Origin: Arthrinium phaeospermum
Lineage: Eukaryota; Ascomycota; Sordariomycetes; Amphisphaeriales; Apiosporaceae
DNA: 64,000 bases
Direction: 5' to 3'
Assembly: GCA_006503535.1 (NCBI GenBank)
Contig: QYRS01000007.1
Location: forward strand, 2,356,001 to 2,420,000
Positions 34,434-45,342 of this stretch are shown in pieces. Both the position numbers and the translations under genes were made by a program. A model generated the notes under the pieces. It searched no databases. It was not told where the DNA came from and saw only the letters and a program-made list of their open reading frames with translations. The stretch's first letter is position 1, and each line of letters begins with the position of its first letter.

Positions 34434-35631
34434 CTAACGGCCTTCATTCTCCCGCAAGCTTTCCACCATGCCCCGCACGGACTCTTCCAAAGACGTCCAA
34501 CCGCTCCGGCCCAGATCGCGCAGCAGCTGCCCGGCGTAGTGGCGCGGCTCGATCTCGTGGGCATCCTCGCCGCCCGAGAAGTCGTCGGGAACGCGCGGGC
34601 GGGCTCCAGCCGGTGCAGGACGCCCAGGACCGAGTCCCAGCTGTAGCGCTCGGCGAAGGCAAACAAGCGTCGATGTCGAACCTTTTTTAGCACCGCGGCG
34701 GCTACGTGCAGGCGGCCGACGTCCTGCACGTCCACGGAGTATTCTAGCGGGCACGCACGTCAACTTTCTGTCTTGGGGAGGCGGGAGAAGAGCTTACGCC
34801 TCGGGACGTGGCGATGATAGTCGACTATCTTGTCTTAGTACAGAAGCGCCACCATGCCGGCGGTGCTGGGGTAGCCCTGGCGGGTCGGGTCGAGGGGACT
34901 GCCCAACGTCATGTTGGGCAGCACGGAGTTCACCACCAGGTCGGGCCGCTGGCCGGCGTGATCTCCGGCGAACCGCCAGACGGCCTGCTCCGCCTGGACC
35001 TTGCTCGCCGCGTAGACGGCCTGGAACCGGGCGGGCGTGTACGGGGGTTCGGCCCAGGCCTCGCGCACCGCCGCCTCATTCCAGGTCGCCTCCGTCACCG
35101 CGAGATCTTCCGATGGGACGGCGGTGGCCGTGGCGGTAGCGGTGGTTGTGGTTGTGGTTGTGAACAGGACGGCGGCGGTCGAGGACGAGCAGAAGACGAA
35201 GCGCTTCGTGACGGGCTCCGCATAGGCCGCCTTCGCGGCGTTGAGGGCCAGGGCCACGGCGCCGGGGACGACCTTGTGGGGATCGGGATCCAGGCTCATG
35301 ACGAACGCCGTGTGCGCCACGACAGACACGCCTGGTCGAGGCTCCACCATTAGTGAGTGGGGCGGGACCGACAAACCAAAGACAGGCAGACAACATACCT
35401 TGGACCGCGTCGTCGAACGCGCCAGGGGCGGCCATCTCCGGCACGCCCCGTAGCTCGAAACGCCCTTTGCCATAGCTCTGGTTCAACACGTGGGCTAGCC
35501 AAGCGTTCTGGCTCACGTCCCGCACCGCACTGAAGGAACTGGTCCGCAATGTGAGAGCCGAGGAAGCCGTTGACCCCCGTCACGAGGACGGTGGACCCTC
35601 TCGGAACAGCCCAGTCTTCTGGTGATGTCAT
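34434..35631 (-). pseudogene. NAD(P)-dependent reductase (SDR, ketoreductase/CCR type), broken
   Basis: Start at 35631; TVLVTGVNGFLGSHIADQF is the Rossmann loop. Right after it (about 35,529) the frame changes: the following VRDVSQNAWLAHVL belongs to another frame and about ten expected residues are missing. A good intron (gtatgt...ccag, about 35,395-35,332) joins FDDAVQ to GVSVVAHTAF. The catalytic YxxxK is present (VYAASKVQAEQAV). After STAGMVALLY an in-frame TAA (about 34,834-34,832) interrupts the protein. A second intron follows (gtaag...ctag) and then SVDVQDVGRLHVAA. A second frameshift near 34,590 precedes the last 50 codons, which end SLRENEGR. A Thr/Ala microsatellite lies inside. 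Three lesions make it non-functional unless they are sequencing errors. The family reduces carbonyls of small metabolites. Confidence 0.8.
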
Positions 35632-36253
35632 TTGAATGATTTTTCCTTATCGGGCATCGAGCTAGAGCGTCCCCTGCCGACTAGGAAAGCAGTGCTGAAG
35701 GAATACACAGGACGGGTAGGGGTCGACTTCGGTCAATAGCCAGTACCGTCATAATGTAATTCGAATGGATTCTGATAAGACAGGCTGATACGGCGTGCCG
35801 ATGCGGCCGGCGCAAACAGCATCATGATGGCTCTGATTGGATCTGCTTTCAAAGGTACATTAGTGCTGATGGCGACTTTGCACACGAATTTCCACTGCGT
35901 CTCGATTGTACGACGACGGTTGGCTGATACAGGTAGCACAACAACTCAATTCTCCAGTGGGCCTTCCGCAACTTCATGCGACGACATGGTCTTACTTGCA
36001 TGGACGATGGCATCATTGGCTCTTCCGCTTCCCCTTTAGCCTTGATGTCTCTCACATGCAATTGCCAGGCCCAAAGACGTAAAGGAGAAGCGAGGTCAAA
36101 GTTCTCTCAGTGCCAACTCGGCGACACATCTATCTCCACGGCCTTGAACGCATGGAAACAACGCCACGTACAGATCGATCACGGCATGGTCCAGTCCCGG
36201 CCCACAAACACGCCCATGTGAGCACAAGATCCTTCTCAGACCTCCTGCATTGC
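35632..36253. other. Boundary between terpene cluster and decayed region
   Basis: No gene recognised; promoter side of the broken SDR on the left. Composition is less GC-rich than the cluster genes. Confidence 0.4.
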
Positions 36254-38069
36254 TCAAACACTACTCGTTCTTCTCCCATGCGGCGCAGGCTCCCTCAGAA
36301 TCTCGAAGCTGTAGCCACAGTGTTGAAGCAGGGTGGCGATACTCGAGAACCGCGTGTTCTTGAGAACACCCCCGTTATGGATTACCGAGACCGTCCCTAC
36401 GCCTATAGCGACCGCGGCAAGGAGTATCGATATACCATACACTGCTCCAAGCTCAACAGGATGGTACCGGAACCTATTTTCAGGTTTCGACTTCTCGAAA
36501 GGCATATCCAAGAGAATGGTATGCGGCGACATACCGATAACGTGATGAATTGTCTGGGTACACATAGTTGCTCTCGGGAAACGCCGTAATGTTGTCCCTT
36601 GTTCCATCCATGGACGGCCTTTCAGGAAGAAATGTCGTATTAAGGATAGGTGCCACATACTTCCGGCTCTTTACTCGCACAAATTGAAGTCCTCCAGAGT
36701 GTTCAAATTCCACAGCGTATTTCGTTTCGTACATCTCGCAGAAGAATATTTTGGGTGTGTAGTAGCTGTCCCATCCCGGCTGTGAACTATTTTTAGGTGC
36801 TTTGCCGGACCCAGTCATGTGGAATAGCCAACCCAAATCACCGGTTCCGTCCTGAAGGCTCCGAGATGCTTGGGAAATGGAGGCTTCATCGGATTATGGT
36901 TATCATCGAGAGGTATACCTCCTGGGGCCACCGGACCAAACTGTTCTCCGCCGTATTCGCCCCACGAAGCATGCGTAATAGCTGTGATTGCCTTTAGGAG
37001 AGAACATCCGGGCCAAACGGTGGGGTCATTCCATTCAACCCTTTAGGCTCGTTATCGGTTCCAACGGAGGCAAGTTCGCACTTGTATCCGGGCGCAGTGA
37101 AGTTTATGGTGTAACGACATCCCAATGGGGGCCGCAAGCCTTTTTGGAAGCATCTGGGTGGTACAGTATTCTCTCATACTAGCAACCGACTTGCTACATC
37201 TTCAAGCATCATGCTAGCTGAAGCCCAATAATCGAACCGTTTAGCGTCCTGGTTGGGGAAATCGATGCGGATTTTAGTTGTATTCCAAAGGGATAGAGAC
37301 GAGAGAGCGAGCCCATTGATCTTGTTGCCATTCTTCGACACTTCGAGTGAGAATTGAATGTTTTGACTCCCGGGCATCGTGCTAGGTCTATCGTCGGCTC
37401 AACAGACACTGCCTGGCTGGCGAGAATAACCATCACTGGCCCAAGCCTGTTCTGCCGTTAGAGCAAGAGTTTCATGAATAGAATATTTTGCGTGTCTGGC
37501 TGTGAAGTTTACGTACCACGCGATTGTCGCCAAAAGGACTAATTTAGCATTCATGGTGGTCTTCCAATCGAGTGCGGCATAGGATCGTCTGCAATTGCAA
37601 ACAATGAATCGATACTTGCAATGACATGCGTTTCGACTGTAGCGTGGCCCAGATGCGCTGTCTGAGAGCGCTAGCACAGCCCAGATCAGGCACGCTTTAG
37701 TCAGGAATGCTAGTAGTGTCCCGTACCGAAGCTTCTTCGCTTGGTCGTAGCGAGTTGTCCGTGTAGAGAGCGTAGTAGAGATGTGGCCAACTGCAAACGC
37801 TATACCCGCTATGAAAAAGGCATACATGCTCCATGCTGAGTGCCATGACCACCAAGTCACACGCCGGGCGGATTAACGCAGTGCCATGACCACCAAGTCA
37901 CACGCCGGCGGATTAACGCAGCATACTTGGGTAACGCACGAGAGCAATTCGCTGGTTCACGGGAACCGGATGACCCAGCAAGTTGCCCGTTATTTACCTC
38001 TTCATCTGGTAAACTGGTCGCGTTCCCGAGTTCGACACATTCAATCCCCGCCGGGCTTGAGGGAGCCAT
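36254..38069 (-). pseudogene. Multi-pass membrane protein, heavily frameshifted (copy A)
   Basis: Pieces of one protein appear in changing frames in the right order: LPKYAALIRRRVTWWSWH, SAWSMYAFFIAGIAFAVGH, then HLYYALYTDNS (+1 frame), KKLRYGTLLAFLTKACLI, LRQRIWATLQSKRMSL (shifted), DWKTTMNAKLVLLATIAWYV, VILASQAVSVEP, INGLALSSLSLWNTT, and near the end YHPVELGAVYGISILLAAVA. It matches a fungal membrane protein family often mislabelled 'formylmethionine deformylase-like' in databases, function unknown, frequent near HET loci. At least five single-base frame changes plus a 40-bp tandem duplication (37,840-37,920) break it. Confidence 0.7.
37840..37920. repeat. 40-bp tandem duplication
   Basis: gtgccatgaccaccaagtca... 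occurs twice in a row (37,840-37,880 and 37,881-37,920), differing by one G in a G run (41 versus 40 bases). It lies inside the membrane-protein pseudogene, where it duplicates the WWSWH codons and shifts the frame. Confidence 0.95.
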
Positions 38070-39462
38070 TTCTGACCAGGCGTGTCATTGAAGGCCTAGG
38101 GGTTTGAGGTACATGTAAAGGATTTGGGATTCCTCCGAAATTCGACGAAATGTCGCCATTGCTTTAACATGCGTGGAAAGCTAGGGGGAAAGAAGAAAAG
38201 GTAGGTATCATTGTTTCATTCAGGCATCCGATGGAAGTAAGTAGACATATTTGTATTCCACGAGAGCCAACGTTCATCTTCCTCGGCCCTTGGTTTGGTT
38301 TGCCGAGTCTTGACGCCCCGGTGGCGGTGAAAGGCTTGGCTGGAGAGTGGACTGCAGATTATTGGTCTGTGGAACAGCTCGGTAAATACTGCCTTGTAAT
38401 ACAGCATTCGAGTAAATCAAATGGGTGCAAGACGAGTGGCTAAGCGACACCAAAGCCGCCGCCACTGGCTGCAATCCTGACTCCAAATTTCTTGTCATAT
38501 TGTCAGCTTGAACCCCGGATGTGCCAAGACCTCCAGAAAAAGGCTGAATCAGAAAATAAACCCTTGTCAGATAGTCGTCATGCCTGCAGTCCAAATTCCA
38601 ATTCTTACTGTAAGGCTGAGAGGGCGGAAACATAAACCCCGAGGTTACAGCCCAGTGTTGAGTAAGAACCGCATATCCTCCAGTGATTGGCCGCTCGTGT
38701 GGCATACAGAGCACGAGGTCATCACATTGTAACCAGAGTCAAAGTTGGACTCAGGCTCAACTCCAATTGAAGCCAACAAATTGTATACCAGGCGTCCACA
38801 ATCCCGCCAAAGATGGGTGCCCAAAGACTTTGAAAACAAACTTGGCATATTACTTGAACACCAATATACATAACCCGAGCCTCTTGGCTTGGAGGATAAT
38901 GCGCCCGTAGGTTGTTTGGGGTGCGATGATAGGCCTCGAAAGTGAGGGTAATGCTGAGACGGATGACAAGCTCAAACAGCTCCGCAAAAGATTCCAAGCT
39001 TTAGCTACACAGCCTGTTTTTCTCCACTCCCCGTCACCAGCTTACATCATCAAATGCACTCTCGCCAAATACTGATGAAAGTTATTTCCCTATATGAATA
39101 CCAGAAGCCCCTGTGGCTGCATTAGCAAAAGCGGAGCTTCCAACTTTTGGTGTAACCCTGTTTGCTTGAGTAATTCTTTTTTAGATTGATACGGATAGAG
39201 AGCTTTTATCTCCGGAGTTTCCTTGCTGGCATGTTACTATTTGGGCTATCTGTTATTGAATTTATGGAAGACTTTCGTATTGCATGGGAACTAGAAGTGC
39301 ATATTACATCCCGGATAATCGGCTACTGTAAGTGCGGGAAACAGCTTCAACGCTGACACATTTATATCTGAAGACAACAGCGACCTCCCATCACTGTCAG
39401 GCCCATTATATTCTATACCATTTCTCCGAAGCCACCAGATGCTACTAAACTGAACTGACACG
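38070..39462. other. Decayed or non-coding interval
   Basis: Short open frames on the minus strand (38,274-38,997) are of mixed composition and I do not recognise them; they may be remnants of a further membrane protein. Nothing firm is seen. Confidence 0.35.
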
Positions 39463-39699
39463 ATGGAAGGTCCTCTAGGGGTTCGTGCGGTGGGTAATGA
39501 GCCTGCTACACAGAATGATTCTTGCCCGACCTGCGGCGACATATGTAGCTCATATCCGGATTTCGCAACCCTGGCCCGGACATGTCGTGTAACGTTATCA
39601 GAAGAGGCTCTCCGCGAGAGTGCTAAAGCTGGTTGTACATTTTGCAGTATTGTTTTGGCTGTACGGACGATTTTGAAAAGCAATTTGACTGCAAATTGA
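39463..39699 (+). pseudogene. HET-protein N-terminal fragment
   Basis: Seventy-eight codons with the Cys-rich N-terminal signature seen before HET domains: CPTCGDICSS, then LARTCRVTLSEEALRESAKAGCTFCSIVLA. No HET core follows in any frame, so this is a remnant or a truncated gene. It lies on the plus strand between two decayed membrane-protein genes, the usual company of HET genes. An alternative is a small independent Cys-rich protein. Confidence 0.5.
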
Positions 39700-40370
39700 A
39701 TCCTAGGGTACCTCGGACGAGCATTTGTCTGAAGACCCGAGATGAGCATTATCAGCAGGAAAGGGCAAGACTATATTCTAGCCCGTGAATCAAAATGGAT
39801 ACCCATCTCTAACAATACAAGTAACGCATCGCTCTAGGTGGAATTTAGTATATCAAGAGACGAGACAGCACATCTTAAAACATTATAGAACGGTGAAGGG
39901 TGGGGGAAGGCGGGAGAATAATCAGGTCTGCACGTTGAAAAGATCCCGTTCCTGCTCGTTGAAGTAGCACACGTAACAAAAGAAAGGAAAGAATAATAGC
40001 AGAAACGAAAGCTACATGTAAAGCCAACCAAGTCGACCGCCCCTGAGTAGTTGCAATGGAAATCGGCCTCGGGGACAGCCCGGAGTACGTCAGAGAATTA
40101 AATTTGCCCACATAATCATTATTCCCCTCTATGTGAGCAAGGACCTTCCATCTCCCGATAATTTGCCGCTTTTCGAGTCGGGAAATGCATTCTCACTCAG
40201 GGGGCAGTACTTGGTCTTTTCTGCTGATGGTCCAGTTCGTCAGGACCCTGAGAATGGTTGCGGCCTAGGACGTGGGCGTGGGCGTCTGTGAATGCCCGAC
40301 GGACTCCTATGTTAGTATCTCCAGAGGGGCCTGTTCACTTTGAATGGAAGAGCTCTCGACGGACATCGGA
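39700..40370. other. Intergenic interval, nothing recognised
   Basis: No convincing coding or RNA feature on either strand. Confidence 0.4.
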
Positions 40371-42669
40371 TCATGGGGACGAAGCAGGACTTGGACTTTC
40401 CAGCTTATCCCGAACCAGGACAGGGTGCTTAGGGTCTGACAGGTCAAACGGTGCCAACAAGTCGGCCGGTTGTGTAATGGGGATCGTCTCGTCGCAGCGG
40501 CTCCAGTGCCCATGACCCAGTTGGTCTTGCGCCATCCGGTGAAGCTGGATCGATGTGTGCAACTCCCACTCCAGGTAGGCATACTGGCTGTATCGACCGT
40601 AATTTTGCAGGAGGCCAAGGATGGGTACGGCGATGAAAGATAGGACGACAATAAGAACGCCAATCGAGTACGTGAGCGCCAGACCAAGTATACTGAAAGA
40701 GGCATAGTCTGCACTCCGAATTTTCTTTTGGAATAAGTTTAGTCCAAGTGTGATAGGTGTTATGCCATAAATTGAAATTACCTGATTATGACAAAAGCTC
40801 CAGTCGTGCTCATTCTCTGGCTTGACAGTATCGGCGAGCCCAGATCCTTGGGCTGTAGCGATGAAAGAAGCTTGGAACCCGGCCAGAATGATTTGCCACC
40901 ACCGCACAACATCGAGGTGCCATTGATTCTGCTGAATGCTCATCAACACTCCGCGCTGGAGAAAGGTCTGGGACGCAAGTGATGTTGGACCAAGTGCATC
41001 AATGACCCCTTGAACGCTGTTAACGGTTTGCATCAGAATGAAGTATGACCATAGAAGAAGAGACCCGGATCGACTGTTCGGTATGGGTCTGCTGGGCTCC
41101 AAGTCTTCGGCCGTCAAATTGAACCACGGGCGGCGCTATAGAGCGCATCCCGCCTGCCCGTCAGATCACCGCATTGACCCCTGGTTGGATCGCGACAGAA
41201 CTGGTACTGCTCGATACAGCCAAGGGGCGACGCAGCCTCCTGTGGGCGGTACGCCGTCTGGTTATCGGTTGCGCAGTCAACGTAACATATCCGTCAGCAT
41301 CATTAGCCCGGTACCAGTCGTCATCGGTGGGCGAGGTAAAGTAAACCCCATTCCCCGAAAGGAAGGACAGCGATACCTCCCCGTCCCGTCTCATCAAGTC
41401 GGCATCGGGAATGAAAGTGGAGCCATTGTTATCGAAAGATCCGTTGAATGTCGCAAAGGTCTTGACGCTTTTCTCAGAAGTCAGTTTAGCCGCCGTCTCA
41501 GACAAATGTGTTCTTACCGTAGAATTGATAGAGTGCTGGTTTATGCTTTGTAGTGGAGCATTTCAATGGAAAGGGATCATACTTGAGTAAGAAGTTGATG
41601 TTGTTGACACTGCCTAGGTTTTGGCGAGTGTACTGGGTTTTCATGTCTGGGACCACCTGAGTGAAGTCGAACTGCTTCGTATCGTATGGGAGTGCGTAAC
41701 ATGGGCCCGTAGTTATAAGTGGTAAAGTCTTCATCCGATACAGTGATGTTGTGCGTGCGTCCTGTGGTAGCTAGTGGAGCACACTATTGGGATGACAGTA
41801 TTTGTTAGTGTCGTGTAGCCCTCTTGTCGGTGTTCTGAAGGGCATAGCATGGGACAGTGAGGTGTTGGGGGAGGGGACCGAGGATGTAGCTTCAAAGACT
41901 GACCCGAAGTACGTAACGAAAGGTGAGCGAACTATCCTTGCCCGAGTTCAGTCCGAATACATGGTTGCTGTCCAGATGCCCTGTATCGAACCGTATGTTG
42001 GAGCTATTTCGTCGACACATTCCATGGAAAGGGCAAGATGCGTTGTAATCCATTGTTGCAGTTGGTATAGTGCGGGTGACGAATCTAGCGCACTCTAGAA
42101 TTCCCGAGCTCCCAGGAGAGTAGCATTGCTGCGCGTAACTTGCCATGTTATTGGAAAAGGTGGAGGCGTAAGCTCCATGCACGCTCGCCCGCGGTCGTGT
42201 TTTGGAGGGCAGCATGGACGCGGTCGTGCAGTTGTCGCCTTTCAAAAGAACTTCACCCGTGGTAGCAATTCTCGATGAGAAGCCACCTGCTGCTGTGAAG
42301 GCGCCAATGGACGAGAGGGCAAAGAGGGCCATAGGTAAGACGCGCAATAGTGAACGCCGCTGGCCTGCCCCACGCCAGGCCCAGAGCAGGCGGGCGAAAG
42401 TTGCCAGTCCAGACTCGGGCGACGTTGCATTGCGCAGCACGACCTGACGCTGTTGATGGATCGTATCTCGTGGGTCCGACGTCGTATAGCACTGATGGAA
42501 TATAATGGCGAAGAGTCGCCAGAATCGGAGCTAACGAATGGGATGAAGAGAGCGGAAACGCAATAAGGAGGTTTCCCTGTTCCCGCGTCGTCGTCAGGGT
42601 TGCCCCTGCAACGGATCCCAGAGACCAGTCTGTCCAGACGCCTAAATAAACTTGCGCACTAGTGTCCAT
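40371..42669 (-). pseudogene. Multi-pass membrane protein, frameshifted (copy B)
   Basis: Begins at Met 42669 with VYLGVWTDWSLGSVAGATL and LLIAF. A missing base then shifts the frame for about 30 bases, after which RFWRLFAIIFHQCY, SPESGLATFARLLWAWR and FTAAGGFSSRIATTGEVLLK continue. The extracellular part has NNMASYAQQCYS and NASCPFHGMC. Further on come FLSGNGVYF, DDDWYRAN, SPLGCIEQYQFC and, after another frameshift near 41,110, a clean 3' segment to the stop at 40371 with LASQTFLQRGVL, NQWHLDVVRWWQ, QYAYLEWELHTS and DLLAPFDLSDPKHPVL. This is a known-looking fungal family of unknown function, typically one gene of about 700 residues. At least four indels disable it. Some gaps may also hide small introns. 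Confidence 0.7.
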
Positions 42670-43534
42670 ACTGGAGCTTCCTGGATATGAAATACTGGGA
42701 AAGAATCTCGAGCTGTATTGTCTTGGTCTAATACCATCTGAAAGATTTTGCAATTGAAGGAAGGAAGGAACAAGCATTACTAAAGCTTTCGAGACTGGGT
42801 TCTCTATCTGGGCTGTCAAGGAGGGTAGTAGGTTCCTGCCATTTCCAGCCCCCATAAACTTGTGCCCCTACGAGCAGGAATAATGAAAATTTTCGCACTG
42901 CCCGGATATTATTCATCTCAGGTGCAGGTTTGCCGCAAACGAATAAGTGAATGATCATCAATGACATCTCGGTGGCCGCTGTGGAGGCTAGAAGGTGAGG
43001 ATGCAGGCTTTATCAGTCCTGAGCCGTACACTATTTATACTCGGTACGCCCCCACGATACTACTCTGACAGCAGCAGAGCCAATACATATGGGGCGGCAA
43101 TCAATCATTTGGGGCCAAGGCTATGAGTATGAAAATGCGCATTTGTTGGTGTCTCCCAGCCCGTCGCTTCGTTGGGGGCGGGGACCGGGCACCCACCACG
43201 ACGAGCTGCTGATCATCACGGAGCACGCCGTGCAGTCCGCTCGACTACCGTGTTTCGTAATACGTCTCATGGCACGGTTCTACTCCGGGAGCGTCAAGAG
43301 TAGGTCGATCTACATGGCACTAGGTGTTTGGGTCGGTATGCTATACTGCCTAACGAGACACCCTCCTTGCAAACAAATGGTGTAACACACCACCTGATTC
43401 AGCCGATTCACCGAATCAAGCACCGCCACGGTCCCAGGGAAGACAACTGGTCGATTCGAGTGTTCGGAACCTGGACTGGCTGGTCAACGACAAAGAACTG
43501 GGCCGTGTACCTGCAGACAAGCGCCGCCGAAGTA

Positions 43535-43802
43535 GATGCTCAGTAAATCTGGTGTCTATCTACTCAAGGAGCATGAAGCCAAGCACGCTGCATGAGCAGA
43601 GTGGAATGCAGATTTGACAGAAGAGACAGCCCCTTAAATGTTCGCTTGATAGATTTGCGCATATCAAAGATGCTCAGTAAATCTGGTGTCTATCTACTCA
43701 AGGAGCATGAAGCCAAGCACGCTGCATGAGCAGAGTGGAATGCAGATTTGACAGAAGAAGAGCCCCTTAAATGTTTCGCTTGATAGATTTGCGCATATCA
43801 AA
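43535..43802. repeat. 134-bp tandem duplication
   Basis: Two adjacent near-identical copies (43,535-43,668 and 43,669-43,802) beginning gatgctcagtaaatctgg and ending gcgcatatcaaa. They differ by a small change in the GA-rich part (gaagagacag versus gaagaagag) and one extra T. High identity points to a recent event. No flanking inverted repeats or transposase are visible. Confidence 0.95.
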
Positions 43803-44015
43803 ATTGATATCAATGGGAGATGTATTGCAAATTCCGCCAGAAGCGGTCACATGACTGTGGTCCGTTTCTGGATGTCGCCATGAGCTCCAGTCATAGAAAC
43901 CCCCATGCCAGTCAGAGATTTCGATCGAAACTCCTCCTTGCTCGACATGTAAGTTAATATCCATCTGTGTACCCGAATACTGGCCTCCAGCTGATGGCGT
44001 TAGAAGGTGACGCAT
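43767..44015 (-). CDS. Hypothetical small protein
   Basis: Eighty-two codons from Met 44015, with an aromatic-rich middle (SDWHGGFYDWSSWRHPE) and an alternating beta-like pattern before it. The last bases overlap the second copy of the 134-bp duplication. Not recognised. The pattern 'strand, W-G-FY, polar loop' is faintly like aegerolysin-type beta-sandwich proteins, but key positions do not line up, so no function is proposed. It could be a 3' exon or a remnant. Confidence 0.25.
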   Translation of the reverse strand: MRHLLTPSAGGQYSGTQMDINLHVEQGGVSIEISDWHGGFYDWSSWRHPETDHSHVTASGGICNTSPIDINFDMRKSIKRNI

Positions 44016-45342
44016 TTACTGCTCGTAGGGCTAATCAATCAGAAGACCGTTGCGATAAACTTCCCACAACGAGACAACTAGAAGGTGGGGGCGGTACGGG
44101 AAACCAGATACGTCCGAGACGGGTGTATGGAAAACCCTAGACGTTGTCATTCATTAAGACGTCCAATGGAACCGTACGGGAGCTTATGGATTCGTCCATC
44201 TAGCATTCTGGTAGATCATCTCCGATTGTTCTTGAGACGTCATATGATGCCTGTGTACTGTTCCTGCCCCGGACTTGAGTTGACTTTCAACGGAATTAGG
44301 GGTCGCAACATTTAAAATAGACAGCAGCTGGGTGAAGGCAGCATATATCATAAAATACACCCGAGTAGAACATAATGCATGGAACTTATCAAAGAGACAT
44401 CTACTCAGAGATATCTTGTATGCATCCGAGTCTTGTGTGGCGGAGGGAGTCATAACAAGCCGCCCCGAATGAATGGGCTGAACCAGCAGTGTGGGGCCCG
44501 CCCATGCTCCAGTGCGGGTACCCCACATCGCGGGAGGCCCATTCAGGGCCCATTCGGTGCGACAGGGAATCTTCCGTCGCTCATCCTCCAATCTTCTGGT
44601 GCCAACAGATAGCGTGCTGCTGACTCTCATGCGCCTATTCAGCTTGGCCCGCATGCCTGTGTCTGCCTTACAGGCGGATCGCTGGGGCTGACGTCGTCTC
44701 TTGCTGCAGTGGCATGCTAACAAACCAGGCAACCATTGTTGCCTGTAAGCCGCCTTGTGAGGGGCACTGGCAGTGCAGCTGCAGTGCGGCCTGCTGAGCC
44801 TCCTTGGAACCCTCTTCTTTTACTTGGACTCGAGGGGAAGTAGAAACGGGAAGCACAGGAACGAAATTCAATTAGAAAGAAACGGTTAACGTGCACATAC
44901 CATGTGGGATCAACAAAGACATCATACCTGACCATTCAAGTCTGGAACCGGCTCCATCTAGCACGGCGGCGTATGACTCTTTGCCGGGGAGCACGACCGA
45001 AGCCTCTGGGAACTGTAACCACATCCATGAAATTCACCAATTCCTGCATTTCCCAAGCCTTGCTGCTTAAGTAGTGCCTGAATTATTTAACTGCTTACGC
45101 TCCCCATCCTCACTCACATTAATACTTCACACTTGATTTCACATTTCACTCAGACTTGGTTGTGTTGGCCGTTTCAATCCAACACCTTCAAAAGTTACCC
45201 CACCAAGCTTTCTGGTTCAACAAACTTTTGATTCCAGTGTTAACCATCATTTGATTCAGGAATTGTTTTTTCATTGCACACTTGAACAACGATTGGTACG
45301 CGCATTGGGAAAACCTTGCATTTCCTCCTACTTTCACACACC

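Larger units (their letters stand above)
42670..45342. other. Intergenic interval with tandem duplication
   Basis: Mostly featureless 2.7 kb: the 134-bp tandem duplication, one unassigned minus-strand frame (43,767-44,015) and, in the last 300 bases, the promoter and leader of the AAA+ gene. A minus-strand frame at 44,184-44,732 was judged spurious. Confidence 0.4.

Noticed and set aside
44184..44732. 182-codon minus-strand open frame upstream of the AAA+ gene
   Set aside because: Mixed composition without a recognisable family; lies in decayed DNA.
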